A stretch of DNA of 64,000 nt, from contig NZ_CP019650.1 in NCBI RefSeq assembly GCF_001999945.1, positions 248,001 to 312,000 on the forward strand, written 5' to 3'. The notes beneath the pieces were generated by a model. It had not been told where the DNA came from, ran no database searches, and saw only the letters and a program-made list of their open reading frames with translations. Below, piece after piece: positions 52,196 through 62,605 of the stretch. The position numbers were made by a program, and so were the translations under genes. Position 1 is the first letter of the stretch. Every line of letters begins with the position of its first letter. This DNA is from Microbulbifer agarilyticus (lineage in GTDB: Bacteria; Pseudomonadota; Gammaproteobacteria; Pseudomonadales; Cellvibrionaceae).

Positions 52196-52213
52196 GGCCG
52201 ACGTTGAGTCTCC

Positions 52214-52756
52214 GTGCAATCAACGCTTACCCCCTATCTCGCGCTCGTAGATATTGCCAACCGCGCCAAGGCGCAGGCTAAGGGGCTGCCCGCCCGCCAG
52301 GAAATCAAACCCTATTGGACGGGCATTGGATTTTCTCTGCTGGGACAGCGCTTTGTCGCCCCCATGGAAGACGTGGTGGAGCTGCTCGAGGTCCCTCAGT
52401 ACACCTTCATACCCGGGGTCCAGCCCTGGGTGCGCGGTGTGGCCAATGTGCGTGGTCGCCTGCTGCCGCTGTTTGATATGGCAGCCTTTTTTGGTGGCCA
52501 TCTCGCAAGTTCTCGCCAGAGTCGCCGCGTACTGGTGTTGGAGCATGAAAAGCTCTACGCCGGGCTAATCGTGGATGAATTGCACGGTATGCAGCACTTG
52601 GCATTGGAATATGGTCAGATGCCGCCCGCAGACCTCGCTGAACCCTTTGCGCCGATGGTGAGCGGTCAGTTTGTGCTGCAGCAAGGGCGCTGGTTTGTAT
52701 TTGACCTGGATGCGCTGATAAACGATTTTCAATTTGCAGATGCCGCGGCTCACTGA
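52214..52756 (+). CDS. pilI: CheW-like adaptor PilI
   Basis: A 180-residue CheW-domain protein with GTG start at 52214. GIGFSLLGQRFVAPMEDVVELLEVP, FIPGVQPWVRGVANVRGRLLPLFDM and LVLEHEKLYAGLIVDEL are typical. PilI links the receptor PilJ to the kinase ChpA. It follows pilH by 18 bases. Confidence 0.94.
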   Translation: MQSTLTPYLALVDIANRAKAQAKGLPARQEIKPYWTGIGFSLLGQRFVAPMEDVVELLEVPQYTFIPGVQPWVRGVANVRGRLLPLFDMAAFFGGHLASSRQSRRVLVLEHEKLYAGLIVDELHGMQHLALEYGQMPPADLAEPFAPMVSGQFVLQQGRWFVFDLDALINDFQFADAAAH

Positions 52757-53025
52757 GTCGCGGCATTCTGCGTTACAGGCGGAGACATTCGTGTTTGCGC
52801 CGACTCGCACTGGCGGGTCAATGAGGTGCGGTAGTTTCCGTACGTCATATTAGTGTTCGGCCTCAAAACTGCTGCGGCAGAGGGTGCCGGTCACGAACCG
52901 TAGTCGGCCGTGGCCGGTATTGGGGATGTCCGCATTGCGGGCAGTTGGGGTTGTGAGGCCAGCGGGTCTCAATAAGTGGTGAAAACAAGAATTGGCCTGA
53001 GGCACAGGTCCGCCAGGAGTAAATT

Positions 53026-55203
53026 ATGAAAACAGGCTCCCAGAATTCATTTTCCGCGTTGCGCAGTAACCCTGCCGCGCTGTTTATGTTTTTCTTGGTA
53101 CTCGCCACACTGGCGGGGCTGATCGTCAGCATCTATTTGGTGCAGAGCCACGCTGACCGGGATCAGACGTACCTGGAAGACGTTGCGGAAATGCGCGCAC
53201 TTTCTTACCAGCTTGTGTCCTACGCACCGGCCGCTACCGCAGGTGACGAGCAGGCGTTCGCGGACCTGGAGCAGGTTGTGAACCAGATGGCCGCGACCTG
53301 GAGTGGTTTGCAGGGCATGGATCAGGGCAGCCGCCGCGCGTTGGAGGCTGAACTTGGTGCCTATGGCCAGGTTTGGCGCCAGATGCGCGAACAGGCCGAC
53401 ACCATTATCGGTAACAAAGATTCCATTATCTTCCTGAACGACGTGGCGAGCACCCTGAACGACTCGCTGCCGGAACTGCAGGCAGAGCACAACAACATCG
53501 TGGAAATCCTACTGGCCAACAACGCTCCGGCCAACCAGGTAGAGCAGGCTCAGCTGCAGGTGTGGCGTGCGGAACGTATCGGTCGAAACATCGATAAGAT
53601 GCTGCAGGGTGGTGACGACGCGGAAGCTGCGGCAGACCAGTTCAACACCGATGCCAGCCTGTTCGGTAAAGTGGTAGATGGTATGAAGGGCGGTGACGTG
53701 GTGATGGGTATCTCCCGCGTTACCGACAGTGAGGCCCGTGAGTCTCTTGAAGAGATTACCGAGCTGTTCGAGTTCGTAAGTTCTTCCGTACGCGAAATCT
53801 TCGAAGCCACACCGGCACTGTTTGCGACCCGTCAGGCCGCTGACGGTATTGCTACCTCTTCCCCGCAGCTGCTGGAAGCGCTGTCCACACTGAACGACCG
53901 TATTGTTAGCCTGTCCAGTGAGCGTCAGCCGAACAACCAGACCATTGCCATTATTGCCGGTGTTTTCGTGCTGCTGATCTTCGGCATGATGGTCACCGCA
54001 TTCTCCGGCGCACGTCGAAGCCTGAAAGAAGAGTCTGAAACCAACGAGCGTAACCAGCAGGCAATTATGCAGCTGCTGGACGAACTGGCCGACCTCGCAG
54101 ATGGTGACCTGACGACCTCGGCAACGGTAACCGAGGCCTTCACCGGTGCGATCGCGGACTCCATCAACTACACGATTGACCAGCTGCGGGTACTGGTATC
54201 CCGAATCAACGGCACTGCGCAGGAAGTATCGTCCCTGTCTCAGGAAACCCAGCAGACCGCCCTGCACCTCGCCGAAGCCTCCGAGCACCAGGCGCAGGAA
54301 ATTGCCGGTGCATCTGCGGCGGTGAACGAAATGGCGGTGACCATTGACCAGGTATCTGCGAACGCCGCGGAGTCTGCCCAGGTAGCAGAACGCTCGGTAC
54401 AGATCGCAAGTAATGGTGCCAAGGTGGTACAGAACACCATCAAGGGCATGGATACCATCCGTGAGCAGATTCAGGACACCTCCAAGCGAATCAAGCGACT
54501 GGGTGAATCTTCCCAGGAGATTGGTGACATCGTAAGTCTGATTAACGACATTGCGGACCAGACCAACATCCTCGCACTGAACGCCGCGATCCAGGCCTCT
54601 ATGGCTGGTGATGCGGGCCGAGGCTTCGCGGTGGTTGCGGACGAGGTACAGCGCCTCGCGGAACGTTCCGCTGCGGCAACCAAGCAGATTGAAGGCCTGG
54701 TAAAAGCGATTCAGTCGGATACCAACGAAGCGGTAGTTTCGATGGAATCCACCACTACCGAGGTGGTACGCGGTGCTCGCCTAGCCCAGGACGCGGGTGT
54801 TGCTCTGGGGGAGATCGAAACGGTATCCACCAACCTCGCATCCTTGATTCAGAACATCTCCAACGCGGCACGCCAGCAGGCCTCGTCCGCGGGTCACATC
54901 TCCAACACGATGAACGTGATTCAGGAAATTACCTCGCAGACATCTGCCGGTACCCAGGCTACCGCACAGTCCATTGGTAACCTGGCTCAGACCGCATCCA
55001 GCCTGCGTGACTCCGTTGCCGGCTTCAAGCTGCCGCAAGCGGATGACGTGGAAGCTGAAGGCGATCTGTACGATAGCGATCTGGCACAGCTCTCTGAAGA
55101 GTTCCCGATGCTGGATGACGAATCCCTTGAGGGTGCGATGGCCGAAGAAGGTGGCCTCGCTGCACTATCTCAAGAAGAGCGTGAAGACCGGGCTCTGGCC
55201 TGA
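53026..55203 (+). CDS. pilJ: Methyl-accepting chemotaxis protein PilJ
   Basis: A 725-residue receptor. TM1 is at about residues 17-38 and TM2 at 306-325 ([18 protein letters not shown]). The periplasmic part between them carries two PilJ four-helix domains. A HAMP follows, then the signalling tip [20 protein letters not shown]. The C-terminus is acidic. In Pseudomonas PilJ senses surface contact through pilin. Its usual neighbour pilK (methyltransferase) is not found after it here. Confidence 0.95.
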   Translation: MKTGSQNSFSALRSNPAALFMFFLVLATLAGLIVSIYLVQSHADRDQTYLEDVAEMRALSYQLVSYAPAATAGDEQAFADLEQVVNQMAATWSGLQGMDQGSRRALEAELGAYGQVWRQMREQADTIIGNKDSIIFLNDVASTLNDSLPELQAEHNNIVEILLANNAPANQVEQAQLQVWRAERIGRNIDKMLQGGDDAEAAADQFNTDASLFGKVVDGMKGGDVVMGISRVTDSEARESLEEITELFEFVSSSVREIFEATPALFATRQAADGIATSSPQLLEALSTLNDRIVSLSSERQPNNQTIAIIAGVFVLLIFGMMVTAFSGARRSLKEESETNERNQQAIMQLLDELADLADGDLTTSATVTEAFTGAIADSINYTIDQLRVLVSRINGTAQEVSSLSQETQQTALHLAEASEHQAQEIAGASAAVNEMAVTIDQVSANAAESAQVAERSVQIASNGAKVVQNTIKGMDTIREQIQDTSKRIKRLGESSQEIGDIVSLINDIADQTNILALNAAIQASMAGDAGRGFAVVADEVQRLAERSAAATKQIEGLVKAIQSDTNEAVVSMESTTTEVVRGARLAQDAGVALGEIETVSTNLASLIQNISNAARQQASSAGHISNTMNVIQEITSQTSAGTQATAQSIGNLAQTASSLRDSVAGFKLPQADDVEAEGDLYDSDLAQLSEEFPMLDDESLEGAMAEEGGLAALSQEEREDRALA

Positions 55204-55336
55204 TTTACCGCATATTCTGATAACGACAAAGCGGACGCCCTCACTGTTGTTTCGGTGAGGGTGTAAAGCAGCCCGCGACGGGGACTCTCTGAGTCTCAGT
55301 TGTAGGGCGGGCAAATTGAATTACCGAGGACTTGGC

Positions 55337-58300
55337 GTGAGTCACGACAATCCCAATTTTGTGGCCCTGGATTGGCTGATAGGCGAAATCAACGAGACGC
55401 TGGCTCAGGCTCGCCAGCAGCTGGAAACTTTTGCCTCGGATTCCGCCGCCTCCGATACCTCCAGCGATACCGCTAATTCCGCGGATAGCCTGCTAAAGAA
55501 TTGCCTTAGCCTGATCCACCAGGTACACGGCAGCCTGCATATGGCGGAGCTAACCGGCGCCGCCATGCTCGCCGAAGAGATGGAGCAGCTGGTACAGGCC
55601 CTCGCCAGCGGTGAAGTCGAGAACAGCGACGAGACGCGCGAATTCCTTATGCGCGCGCTGCTGGAATTGCCTCTCTATCTGGAAAAAATTGCCTTCCAGC
55701 GCCGCGATAATGCGGTGCTGTTGTTGCCGTTGCTGAATGACTTGCGCGCGGTGCGCCGCGAGCGCCTGATCACCGAAGGTGCGCTGTTCTCCCCGGACCT
55801 TTCCGCACTGGAGCAGGTAACTGGTCAGCGCCAGCCATTGCTGGGTAATACAGCGAAGCTGCAGGAGCTGGTTACCAAGCTACGCAAGATGTATCACGTG
55901 GCGGCAGCCAGCCTGATCCGCGACGTGAACAGCGGTGAAAGCCTTGCATACCTCGGTAAGGTCAGTGAAAAAATGGCACTGCTGTATAGCGGCAGCCAGC
56001 GCCAGCACCTGTGGGAAATTGTCCAGGGGTTGCTCGAGGGTATTGCCGACCACCGGGTAAATGTATTGCCGGCACTGCGCCAGCTGCTTCGCCGCATCGA
56101 TGTCGAATTCCGCCTGCTCTCCGGGCAGGGTGCGCGCGTTCTCGACGTGCGTCCGGACCGGGATCTCATCCGCAACCTCCTGTTTTACGTTTATCTGAGT
56201 GGCCCGAACGGCCCACGTTCCGCCGCGCTGTATCAGAAATTCGCGCTGGACCGTGCGGTGCCCGGAACACCGCGTCCGGATAACGAAGATGCCTTGGCCA
56301 TGGGGCCAGAGGCGATGGGCACCGCGGTGGCAGCACTGCGTGAAGAGCTCGCCAGTGTGCGTGAAGCGCTGGACCCGAGTATCAGTACCACTGAGCGCGC
56401 GCCGCTTTCGGATACCGCGATTGTCGCCAAGCGCATCGCCGATACCCTCGGTGTATTGGGTCTCGAGAATCAGCGCACCCGTGCCCGCAGTATTTACGAA
56501 TATCTCCGCGACGCCTCCCGCAGTGCTGCACCCGACGATCTACTGATGCAGGCCGCATCCGAGCTGGTGCAGCTCGACTCCGGTCTTGCCGCCGCTGCGG
56601 AGCGGGATCGCAAGGTCGATAGTGAATCGCCCCTGATGGGCGAGGCTACCGAACAGGTTCTGCGCGAAGCCCGGATTGGTCTGGAAACCGTGAAAGAGGC
56701 GGTGGTGGAGTACATCGCCAGCCACTGGGACGCTGGCCATCTCGCCGAGGTTCCAAAGCGCCTGCAGGAAGTCTGTGGTGGTCTCGAAATGGTGGGCTAC
56801 GGCCGCGCTGCCGAGATTGTGGGAGCCTGTCGCGGTTATATTGAAGAGCGTTTGATCAATGCCGGCGATCAGCCGGACTGGAAACTGCTGGATACCCTCG
56901 CGGATGCGGTTACCAGCGTCGAGTACTACCTCGAGCGCCGTGCCGACGGTATCGAAGACGCCGATATGTTGCTGGCGCTGGCCGAAGAAAGCGTTGCCAC
57001 GCTGGGTTACGCGGTCGCCGAAGGCGATGTGTTCCCGGCGCCAACCGATGGTGTCGATACAGATACCCTGAGTGGCCTCGAGTTGCCTGAAGAGGTCGCC
57101 AAAGTTCCTGCGGAGTCGGTCGCGTCTGTTGCCGACGAAGAACAGCAGGCACTGGATGAATTTGAGCTGTCTCTCGAGCTGGAAGAGGAGGCACCCGTTG
57201 CCGAGCCAGTGGTGGAGGCTGACCCGTTGGCGGCGCTTGCGGGAAGTCTGGTGGAGGAATCCCCGGATACCGACGATTCCGAACCATCGATTGTTATCGA
57301 AGACGCGCCGCTCGCCGAACAAGAAGAGCCCTCGCTGGTTGAAGCGAGCTGGTTTGCCGAAGAGGGCGCTGCTGACCCTGCGCCCGTCGAGACTGCAACT
57401 GCGGTCGAAACTGCCCCTGAAGCAGCTCCTGAAAGTGCTCCAGTGCCTCATTCCATTGAGCCTGCATTGGAACAGCCTGCAGCCGCTCTGCCACCGCTGG
57501 CAGACGATGACGACACCAGCATCATCGACGATGAAATCGTCGAGATTTTCCTCGAGGAAGCCGGTGAGGTTCTCGAAACCATCAACCACTATTTCCCCCT
57601 GTGGGCAGCCAATTTTGGCGACCGCGAGTCGCTGGTGGAATTCCGTCGTGGTTTCCACACCCTGAAGGGCTCCGGCCGCATGGTCGAGGCACTGGAAGTC
57701 GGTGAGCTGTCTTGGGCTGTGGAAAACATGCTCAACCGCGTGCTGGATGAAACCGTTTCGCCGGCGCGCGCGCATGTGACATTGATCGAGATGGTGCTTG
57801 CCAAGCTGCCGTCGATGGTGGATGGCTTCCGCACCCGTACCGGCGACCCGGATCCGGCCCGCACGGCGGAGCTGGAAAGTTGGGCGAAACAGTTATCCCA
57901 GGGCGAAGTGCCCGCTGCTTTACTGCAGTCTGATACCGCCGGTACTGTCGAAGTTGCCGCGGCGGCGCCTGCCGCAATTGATGAAGCGCAGCTTGAGGCG
58001 GATGAGAATGCCCAGTTGTGGGAAATCTTCGCTCAGGAGGCTGAAACCCACCTGGCGACGGTGGCGGAATACCTCGCTGAAATGCAGCGCCAGGCTCCGG
58101 TATACGATATTCCGTCTGATCCATTCCACCGCGCCCTGCATACCCTGAAAGGCTCTGCCCATATGGCAGAAGTTACCCAGGTAGCGGAACTGATGGCGCC
58201 GTTGGAGCGTTTTGCCAAAGAGCTGCGTACCTATCAGGTCGCGATTGATAGCGATACCTACGACCTTATCAGTGACGGCGCCAGCTACGTGCGTGAGGTG

Positions 58301-61300
58301 CTGCAACAGATTTATCGCCACGAGCCACTGCATGTTGAGCGTAGCGATCAGTTCGTGGCACGAGTTGCGGAATTGCAGGAGCGCGCCGTTGGCCACCTGA
58401 TTCGCGAGCGCGAAGCCAATGAGCCGAAGGCCGTGGATCCTCAGCTGTTGGCGGTGATCATGGCCGACGGCATGAAGGTACTGCTGGACGCCGACGAGAT
58501 GCTCAACCGCTGGCGCGCCGCCCCGGGGGATCGATCCATTATTTTGCCGGTTGCGGAAGAGCTTGATGTTCTGCAACAGGCCGCAGGCCAGGCACAGTTA
58601 CCAACGCTGCAGGAACTGGCCAATCTTTTGCTGGCTGTTTATCGCCAGGTGATCGACGGTCATCTGGAAGAAGAGCCGGCGCTGTGGGCATCTCTCGAGC
58701 AGGGTCACAATGAGCTGTTGGACCTGGTAGATGCGGTTGCCGCATCTACCGATCTGCCCCAGGTCAGTGACGCCGTGGGTGAAGCCCTGCGCACATTGGC
58801 GCAAGGGGATGACAGCGGCGAAGAGGAAGATATCGATCTCTCCGAATTCGGTATTGATGCCAGTGAATTCGCTTTCGATGACGCGGCTATAAATGCCGAA
58901 GAGACACAATCCGCAACGGATGTCGAGGTGCCCCCCACCGTCGATGCGGATGACCTAGGCGAGCTGGGCTTTGACGACCTGGTTGCGGAAGAGCAGGCAG
59001 CAGACGAACGAGGCAGCGAAGGTGTTGTCGTCGATGCGCCTACCGAGCTGGAGATTGTTGCCGATGATGTTATTGATGCCGCCGGTGTGGTCGAGGACGA
59101 GCGCGAGCTGACCGTCGAGTGGTTGGAGGCAGAACTGTCTGCCGATGAGCAAGGCAACTCTTCTACCGACGCGTTCCTGACCGATGAAATCCCCACGATC
59201 GAATCTGAAATCGTGGAGCCGCAAACCTCTGAGCAGGGGGTTGTTGCACCGGCTGATTTTTCGACCACCACAACTGAATCTGCTCCGGAGCCAGAATTCG
59301 CCGCGCCGGAACGCGACGTTGTCGAGCGCCTGATGGCGGAGCCGCCCGTGGCGCCAGTCGAGGTTGTAACTCCTGCACCGAGCGCCGAGGTTGCCGCTCC
59401 CCAGGCACCGTCTGGTGACGTTACCGAAGCGCAACGCGCACTGTTGGCGGATATCGACCCGGACGTAGTCGAAGTTTTCCTCGAGGAAGCTTCCGATCTG
59501 ATGGACGAGCTGGAAGAGCTAATCCAGAACTGGGAACAGTCTCCAGAAGACAACGCCATGCCGGAAGCGCTCAAGCGCGTGCTGCATACCTTTAAAGGTG
59601 GCGCGCGTATGGCGGCCCTGATGGGGCTTGGTGAGGTTGCGCACCGATTCGAGACCGTGATCGAAAATATGCAGAGCGGCAGTGCCCCGTCTGCCAGTTT
59701 CTTTGCCGATGCGCATGGAATTTACGATCGACTCGCGGCTGGTGTCGAGACAGTACAAGCCTGGATGGGCGGTGATGAATTGCCGGCATTCTGTGCGCTG
59801 CTGGAGACTCAGTGGGCCGACGTACACGCCGTACCCGGCGAGGCGGTACAGGCTTCAGCGCAGGCAGGCGAAGTAGATCAAGTAGGCCCAGACAGTATCG
59901 TTCTCGATACTGCAGCGGTTGAAGTGGAAGAGGCGCAGGTTGTCGAGACGCCGGTCTCTCCGACCATCGAGACCCCGCCAGCAGTCGTGGAGTCCACGCC
60001 CCCGGCAACCGTCGCGCCCGCAGCCAGTGGCAACAATGTGTTGCCGTTTGTACGCAAATCGAAAAACGTTGGCGAGCGCGATGGCGGTCAGCCGCGTAAC
60101 CAGCCCCAGGAAATGGTGCGGGTAGCTTCCGAGCTTTTGGAAGAGCTGGTAAACCTCGCCGGTGAGACGTCGATTTCTCGTGGCCGCCTGGAAGAGCAGG
60201 TCAGTGAATTTGGTCTGGCGCTCGACGAAATGGACTCGACCCTGTTGCGCCTGAACGAGCAGCTGCGTCGCCTGGATAAAGAAACCGAAGCACAGATCCA
60301 GTTCCGTCAGGAACAGGATGTGGAATTCGATCCGCTGGAAATGGACCGCTATTCGTCTTTCCAGCAACTGTCGCGCTCTCTACTTGAGTCCACCTCTGAC
60401 CTTCTGGACTTACGGCAGACTCTGGGTAACAAGGCACGGGATACCGAGACTCTGTTGCTGCAGCAGTCGCGCGTAAATACCGAGCTGCAGGAAGGTCTGA
60501 TGCGCAGCCGCATGGTACCTTTTTCGCGCCTGGTACCGCGTTTGCGCCGTATCGTGCGTCAGGTGAGCGCCGAGCTGGGTAAACAGGTTGATCTGGTGTT
60601 CTCCAACGTCGAAGGTGAGCTGGATCGTTCCATGCTGGAACGTATGGTGGCACCGCTCGAGCATATGCTGCGTAATGCAGTCGACCACGGTATTGAATCT
60701 CCGCAAGAGCGTCTCGACGCCGGCAAGCCAGAGCGTGGCCGTATCGCGGTTGCCGTTGCCCGTGAGGGCAGTGAGGTGGTGCTGACAATCAGTGATGATG
60801 GCTCCGGTATTAACCTGATGCGAGTGCGTGAAAAGGCCATTGAAAGCGGTCTCATGCGTCCGGACGCCGAGTTGTCCAACAATGAAATCATGCAGTTTAT
60901 TCTGCAGGCCGGTTTCAGTACTGCTGATCAGGTCACGCAGATTTCTGGACGCGGCGTGGGTATGGATGTTGTATCGGCCGAGATCAAACAGATCGGTGGC
61001 TCGGTAACGATCGGCTCACAAGTGGGCCAGGGAACTGAGTTCGTGGTACGTCTGCCGTTTACCGTATCGGTTAACCGTGCGCTGATGGTGAAAGTGGGGG
61101 ACGACCTGTTCGCCATGCCGCTGAATACCATTGAGGGTATTGTGCGCCTGAGCCCGTTTGAGCTGGAGCACTATTACCGTACGCCGGAAGCCCGTTTTGA
61201 GTATGCCGGCGAGCCCTACCAGGTGAATTACTTCGGCAGCCTGCTGCAGTCCTCCGCACAACCGCGTCTGGCGGTAGAAGACATGCAGATGCCAGTGTTG

Positions 61301-61939
61301 CTGGTGCGTTCTGACAATACCGCTATGGCTTTGCAGGTCGATGCGATTCTGGGCAGCCGTGAGATCGTGGTGAAGAGCCTCGGTCCACAGTTTGCCGGGG
61401 TGCAGGGTGTATCCGGTGCGACGGTTACCGGTGATGGCACCGTGGTGGTGATCCTCGATGCGCACGCACTGCTGCGTAAACACTCCGCGCAACTGGCGCG
61501 TCCGGAAACGCCGTTGCTTGAAGAGGCGCCAGCCGAAAGCGGGCGAGAAGAGCCGGAGAACCAGAAGCTGGTCATGGTGGTGGATGACTCGGTAACCGTA
61601 CGTAAGGTAACCACTCGCTTCCTTGAGCGTGAGGGCTTCCAGGTAATTACCGCGAAAGATGGACAGGATGCGATTATCCAGCTGCAGGATGTTATTCCGG
61701 ATGTGATGCTGTTGGATATTGAAATGCCGCGTATGGACGGTTTTGAGGTGGCGCGAAACATTCGTTCCAGTAGCCGTTTGCGGGATATTCCAATCATTAT
61801 GATTACCTCCCGTACCGGTAAGAAGCACCGGGATCATGCCTTGTCCCTTGGGGTAAACCACTATCTGGGCAAGCCGTATCAAGAAGAGATCCTGCTGGAG
61901 GCCATTCGCGACTTTACCGAGGCGAAGGCGGACAGCTAA
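55337..61939 (+). CDS. chpA: ChpA, multi-domain CheA-type histidine kinase/response regulator
   Basis: A 2200-residue hybrid kinase. The GTG at 55337 (MSHDNPNFVALDWLIGEI) follows GAGGA; a TTG at 55316 adds seven residues. Three canonical Hpt sites: H774 (FHTLKGSGRM), H935 (LHTLKGSAHM) and H1417 (LHTFKGGARM). A degenerate one is near H64 (VHGSLHM). Acidic Ala/Glu linkers (about 580-730 and 1150-1370) separate them. Then come the dimerisation helices, HATPase_c (MLRNAVDHGIE, GRGVGMDVV), a CheW domain and a C-terminal receiver with D2127. The P. aeruginosa ChpA is longer and has more Hpt-like domains, as I recall. Confidence 0.95.
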   Translation: MSHDNPNFVALDWLIGEINETLAQARQQLETFASDSAASDTSSDTANSADSLLKNCLSLIHQVHGSLHMAELTGAAMLAEEMEQLVQALASGEVENSDETREFLMRALLELPLYLEKIAFQRRDNAVLLLPLLNDLRAVRRERLITEGALFSPDLSALEQVTGQRQPLLGNTAKLQELVTKLRKMYHVAAASLIRDVNSGESLAYLGKVSEKMALLYSGSQRQHLWEIVQGLLEGIADHRVNVLPALRQLLRRIDVEFRLLSGQGARVLDVRPDRDLIRNLLFYVYLSGPNGPRSAALYQKFALDRAVPGTPRPDNEDALAMGPEAMGTAVAALREELASVREALDPSISTTERAPLSDTAIVAKRIADTLGVLGLENQRTRARSIYEYLRDASRSAAPDDLLMQAASELVQLDSGLAAAAERDRKVDSESPLMGEATEQVLREARIGLETVKEAVVEYIASHWDAGHLAEVPKRLQEVCGGLEMVGYGRAAEIVGACRGYIEERLINAGDQPDWKLLDTLADAVTSVEYYLERRADGIEDADMLLALAEESVATLGYAVAEGDVFPAPTDGVDTDTLSGLELPEEVAKVPAESVASVADEEQQALDEFELSLELEEEAPVAEPVVEADPLAALAGSLVEESPDTDDSEPSIVIEDAPLAEQEEPSLVEASWFAEEGAADPAPVETATAVETAPEAAPESAPVPHSIEPALEQPAAALPPLADDDDTSIIDDEIVEIFLEEAGEVLETINHYFPLWAANFGDRESLVEFRRGFHTLKGSGRMVEALEVGELSWAVENMLNRVLDETVSPARAHVTLIEMVLAKLPSMVDGFRTRTGDPDPARTAELESWAKQLSQGEVPAALLQSDTAGTVEVAAAAPAAIDEAQLEADENAQLWEIFAQEAETHLATVAEYLAEMQRQAPVYDIPSDPFHRALHTLKGSAHMAEVTQVAELMAPLERFAKELRTYQVAIDSDTYDLISDGASYVREVLQQIYRHEPLHVERSDQFVARVAELQERAVGHLIREREANEPKAVDPQLLAVIMADGMKVLLDADEMLNRWRAAPGDRSIILPVAEELDVLQQAAGQAQLPTLQELANLLLAVYRQVIDGHLEEEPALWASLEQGHNELLDLVDAVAASTDLPQVSDAVGEALRTLAQGDDSGEEEDIDLSEFGIDASEFAFDDAAINAEETQSATDVEVPPTVDADDLGELGFDDLVAEEQAADERGSEGVVVDAPTELEIVADDVIDAAGVVEDERELTVEWLEAELSADEQGNSSTDAFLTDEIPTIESEIVEPQTSEQGVVAPADFSTTTTESAPEPEFAAPERDVVERLMAEPPVAPVEVVTPAPSAEVAAPQAPSGDVTEAQRALLADIDPDVVEVFLEEASDLMDELEELIQNWEQSPEDNAMPEALKRVLHTFKGGARMAALMGLGEVAHRFETVIENMQSGSAPSASFFADAHGIYDRLAAGVETVQAWMGGDELPAFCALLETQWADVHAVPGEAVQASAQAGEVDQVGPDSIVLDTAAVEVEEAQVVETPVSPTIETPPAVVESTPPATVAPAASGNNVLPFVRKSKNVGERDGGQPRNQPQEMVRVASELLEELVNLAGETSISRGRLEEQVSEFGLALDEMDSTLLRLNEQLRRLDKETEAQIQFRQEQDVEFDPLEMDRYSSFQQLSRSLLESTSDLLDLRQTLGNKARDTETLLLQQSRVNTELQEGLMRSRMVPFSRLVPRLRRIVRQVSAELGKQVDLVFSNVEGELDRSMLERMVAPLEHMLRNAVDHGIESPQERLDAGKPERGRIAVAVAREGSEVVLTISDDGSGINLMRVREKAIESGLMRPDAELSNNEIMQFILQAGFSTADQVTQISGRGVGMDVVSAEIKQIGGSVTIGSQVGQGTEFVVRLPFTVSVNRALMVKVGDDLFAMPLNTIEGIVRLSPFELEHYYRTPEARFEYAGEPYQVNYFGSLLQSSAQPRLAVEDMQMPVLLVRSDNTAMALQVDAILGSREIVVKSLGPQFAGVQGVSGATVTGDGTVVVILDAHALLRKHSAQLARPETPLLEEAPAESGREEPENQKLVMVVDDSVTVRKVTTRFLEREGFQVITAKDGQDAIIQLQDVIPDVMLLDIEMPRMDGFEVARNIRSSSRLRDIPIIMITSRTGKKHRDHALSLGVNHYLGKPYQEEILLEAIRDFTEAKADS

Positions 61940-61994
61940 TGGCTGTGGGCCAAGAGAATTTTGATGCCACAGTAGGTGGTGGAGCGTACATAGC

Positions 61995-62486
61995 ATGAGT
62001 GGAAATGGCGTAGATACCCTGTCTAGCAACGAGGTACCGACCGAGGTCAGCAGTCTGTTGCTGCCGCTGGCGGATGGTCAGTTGTTGGTGCCGGTGGATA
62101 CACTCTCTGAAATTATCGCCCTACAGAGCCCGGTATCGGCGTTCGATGCGCCGGACTGGTACATGGGTGAGCTGCACTGGCGTGAGTTGCGCTTGCCGCT
62201 GATTTCGTTTGAGGTGATGCGCGGTAGCCCCATGCCTGTATTGCGCAGTAACTGTCGTATCGCGGTGCTCAGTAGTGGCAACTCGGATGGTGATCTGCCG
62301 TTTTTTGCGGTAGTGCTACAGGGCACTCCGCGCTTGGTGCGGGTAACGCCTGCGGATCTGGCTGGCCGCGAAGGGGATTGTGCCATGGGCGAGCTCATGC
62401 ACGTTTCGGTCACTGGCGAGGCCGCGGTGATTCCCGATCTGGGTACACTGGAAGAGGCCTGCCTCGACTATCGCAGTTCGCGATAG
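61995..62486 (+). CDS. chpC: CheW-like adaptor ChpC
   Basis: A 163-residue CheW-type protein: VSSLLLPLADGQLLVPVDTLSEIIA and WYMGELHWRELRLPLISFEVM. In P. aeruginosa chpC lies after chpB at the end of the Chp cluster; here it follows chpA directly, with 55 bases between. It probably couples further input to ChpA. A strong terminator follows. Confidence 0.9.
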   Translation: MSGNGVDTLSSNEVPTEVSSLLLPLADGQLLVPVDTLSEIIALQSPVSAFDAPDWYMGELHWRELRLPLISFEVMRGSPMPVLRSNCRIAVLSSGNSDGDLPFFAVVLQGTPRLVRVTPADLAGREGDCAMGELMHVSVTGEAAVIPDLGTLEEACLDYRSSR

Positions 62487-62550
62487 GGTTGCCGAAGCTT
62501 AGCTGGGGCAGTGGCTCTGGTGGGTATTGCGAATAAAACCTGCATCCAAT

Positions 62551-62582
62551 AAAAAACGCCGCCCCTTGGGGCGGCGTTTTTT
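62551..62582. terminator. Bidirectional rho-independent terminator between chpC and PBP1A
   Basis: AAAAAACGCCGCCCC TT GGGGCGGCGTTTTTT: a ten-base GC stem with a two-base gap, A run on one side and T run on the other, so it can act for both converging genes. Confidence 0.93.
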
Positions 62583-62605
62583 ATTGGTCTGTGTAACCCG
62601 AATTG

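Noticed and set aside
55237..55262. Hairpin CCCTCAC/GTGAGGG between pilJ and chpA as a terminator
   Set aside because: No T run follows, and pilJ-chpA are expected to be co-transcribed.
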